5,259 bases of DNA from Treponema sp. (lineage in GTDB: Bacteria > Spirochaetota > Spirochaetia > Treponematales > Breznakiellaceae), in assembly GCA_031254795.1 (NCBI GenBank), contig JAIRTS010000036.1, positions 1-5,259 on the forward strand. The letters are read 5' to 3'. Below are positions 4,025 to 5,259 of this stretch, in pieces. The position numbers and the translations under genes are program-made. Positions within the stretch are counted from its first letter, which is position 1, and each line of letters opens with the position of its first letter. The notes beneath the pieces were generated by a model. It made no database searches. It worked only from the letters and a program-made list of their open reading frames with translations, and was not told the origin of the DNA.

Positions 4025-5259
4025 ATGATGAACGTAAATTGGAAAAAGAACACCGCGTTGTTTTTAATTGGACAGGCTTTATCACTCTTCGGCACGATGG
4101 TCGTGCAATACGCTATTGCCTGGCATATAACCCTGAAAACCCAGTCGGGTTCGATGATAACTCTTTTTACGGTCGCCGGATTTCTCCCCATGTTTTTCAT
4201 TTCTCCTTTTGCCGGAGTCTGGGCGGACAGATTCAACCGCAAATATATCATCAATATAGCGGACGGCGCGATAGCCTTTGTCAGCCTTTTGGCGGCCGTT
4301 TTGATTATGGCCGACGTCGATAGCATCGTTATTCTATTATTCTGCGCCATAATACGCTCGCTGGGACAAGGCGTGCAAATGCCGGCGGTGGGCGCGTTTA
4401 TCCCCGATATTGTGCCTCAGGAACAATTAACCAAAATAAACGGGTTTCAAAGCAGCATTCAATCCTTCGCCACATTGGCGGCGCCCGCGATAAGCGGCGC
4501 GATGATGGCGTTCGCGCCATTGGAAACTTTGTTTTTTCTCGACGTGGTTACGGCGCTTATCGGCATAAGCATCGTGTTGTTTTTTGTTAAAGCGCCGAAA
4601 AAAGAAACGCTGGTCGCGGAAACGCCGGAACATAAAGGCGCGGCATATTTCCATGATTTAAAAGAAGGAATGAGGTACATAAGAAAGCATGGTTATGTTT
4701 TGCGAATGATAATCCTCTGCGCGATATTCCTGTTTTTCTTTGCGCCCGCCTCGTTCTTAACGCCACTCCAAGTAACAAGGAATTTCGGAGATGACGTATG
4801 GCGGCTTTCCACGATAGAAATTACTTTCTCCATTGGAATGATGGCTGGCGGCGTTTTAATCGGCGTGTGGGGCGGTTTCAAAAACCGCATATACACCATG
4901 ACGCTTTCCTGCGCGTTGTGCGGTTTATTGGCCGCCGGACTGGGGTTTGCGCCCAATTTTATGCTGTATCTCGTTATTATGGGAATATTGGGAATATCGC
5001 TTCCGCTCTGGAACGCGCCGTCAATGGTGTTATTGCAAACCACGGTGGAACCGGCTTTTATGGGCAGAGTGATATCGGTTTTCACGATGGTAAATAGTAC
5101 CATGATGCCGCTGGGTATGGTTGTTTTCGGACCTGCCGCAGATATTGTTTCAATAAATATGCTGCTTATCGGAACAGGTATTATAGTAGCGTTGTTGTGT
5201 ATTCCCATGATGACAAGTAAAACGCTTCGGGAGGCCGGGAGAAGGCATTTGGCAAAATA
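4025..5259 (+). CDS. MFS transporter, DHA3 (macrolide-efflux-like) type
   Basis: This is an inner-membrane, proton-driven efflux permease by family; the substrate cannot be read from sequence. The 411 codons in the window contain about 12 hydrophobic segments. Early ones lie at about residues 10-32, 43-65, 75-95, 98-116, 140-163 and 168-188, then a charged central loop to about 225 before the second half. MFS motif A, GVWADRFNRK, is at 64-73 between segments 2 and 3. The N-terminal pattern QYAIAWHITLKTQSG and the later RSLGQGVQMPAVGAFIP are typical of the DHA3/MefA-like group. The last two bases are TA after LAK, so the next base probably completes TAA or TAG and the protein is near full length. 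The start is ATG 4025 or the adjacent ATG 4028; an in-frame TAA at 4016-4018 rules out anything earlier. No SD is visible. It is unlinked to a visible regulator. Confidence 0.93.
   Translation, partial: MMNVNWKKNTALFLIGQALSLFGTMVVQYAIAWHITLKTQSGSMITLFTVAGFLPMFFISPFAGVWADRFNRKYIINIADGAIAFVSLLAAVLIMADVDSIVILLFCAIIRSLGQGVQMPAVGAFIPDIVPQEQLTKINGFQSSIQSFATLAAPAISGAMMAFAPLETLFFLDVVTALIGISIVLFFVKAPKKETLVAETPEHKGAAYFHDLKEGMRYIRKHGYVLRMIILCAIFLFFFAPASFLTPLQVTRNFGDDVWRLSTIEITFSIGMMAGGVLIGVWGGFKNRIYTMTLSCALCGLLAAGLGFAPNFMLYLVIMGILGISLPLWNAPSMVLLQTTVEPAFMGRVISVFTMVNSTMMPLGMVVFGPAADIVSINMLLIGTGIIVALLCIPMMTSKTLREAGRRHLAK

Noticed and set aside
4693..5208. 171-codon minus-strand frame opposite the transporter
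   Set aside because: It lies wholly within the MFS gene, whose frame gives clear membrane segments and family motifs; this is its antisense shadow.

Overview
The window looks like chromosomal DNA from a spirochaete, most likely a Treponema-type organism. The main evidence is the ssb protein, whose N-terminus and OB-fold read like the treponemal SSB as I remember it. A relaxed spirochaete-style lipobox on the left-hand gene fits this. Base composition looks intermediate throughout. This is a judgement from reading the sequence, not from a database search.

Layout. (1) Positions 1-1573, minus strand: one long open frame that runs off the left edge. It encodes a putative lipoprotein with a zinc-protease HExxH motif and is the largest gene that starts in the window. 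(2) Positions 1615-2217, plus strand, divergent from it across 41 bp: a 200-residue protein of unknown function containing two 9-base homopolymers. (3) Positions 2238-2311, minus strand: a complete tRNA-Pro(GGG) with a near-consensus promoter. (4) Positions 2312-2719: a gene-poor leader with several hairpins, ending in a hairpin that pairs the ssb Shine-Dalgarno sequence. (5) Positions 2720-3166, plus strand: ssb. (6) Positions 3167-4024: mostly non-coding. It holds strong inverted repeats, a diverged second copy of part of the same repeat, two short palindromes and two adjacent tiny open frames of doubtful status. (7) Positions 4025-5259, plus strand: an MFS drug-efflux-type transporter, essentially complete, with its stop codon apparently cut by the right edge.

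The genes do not form an obvious pathway. Strands alternate, gaps are wide, and each gene seems to be its own transcription unit. The ssb gene has no rpsF or rpsR neighbours, unlike the arrangement I recall for T. pallidum. The points most worth a second look are the lipoprotein protease family, the occluded ssb ribosome-binding site, and the two-hairpin repeat family in the 3.28-3.98 kb region. I found no CRISPR array, recognisable transposase or rRNA.
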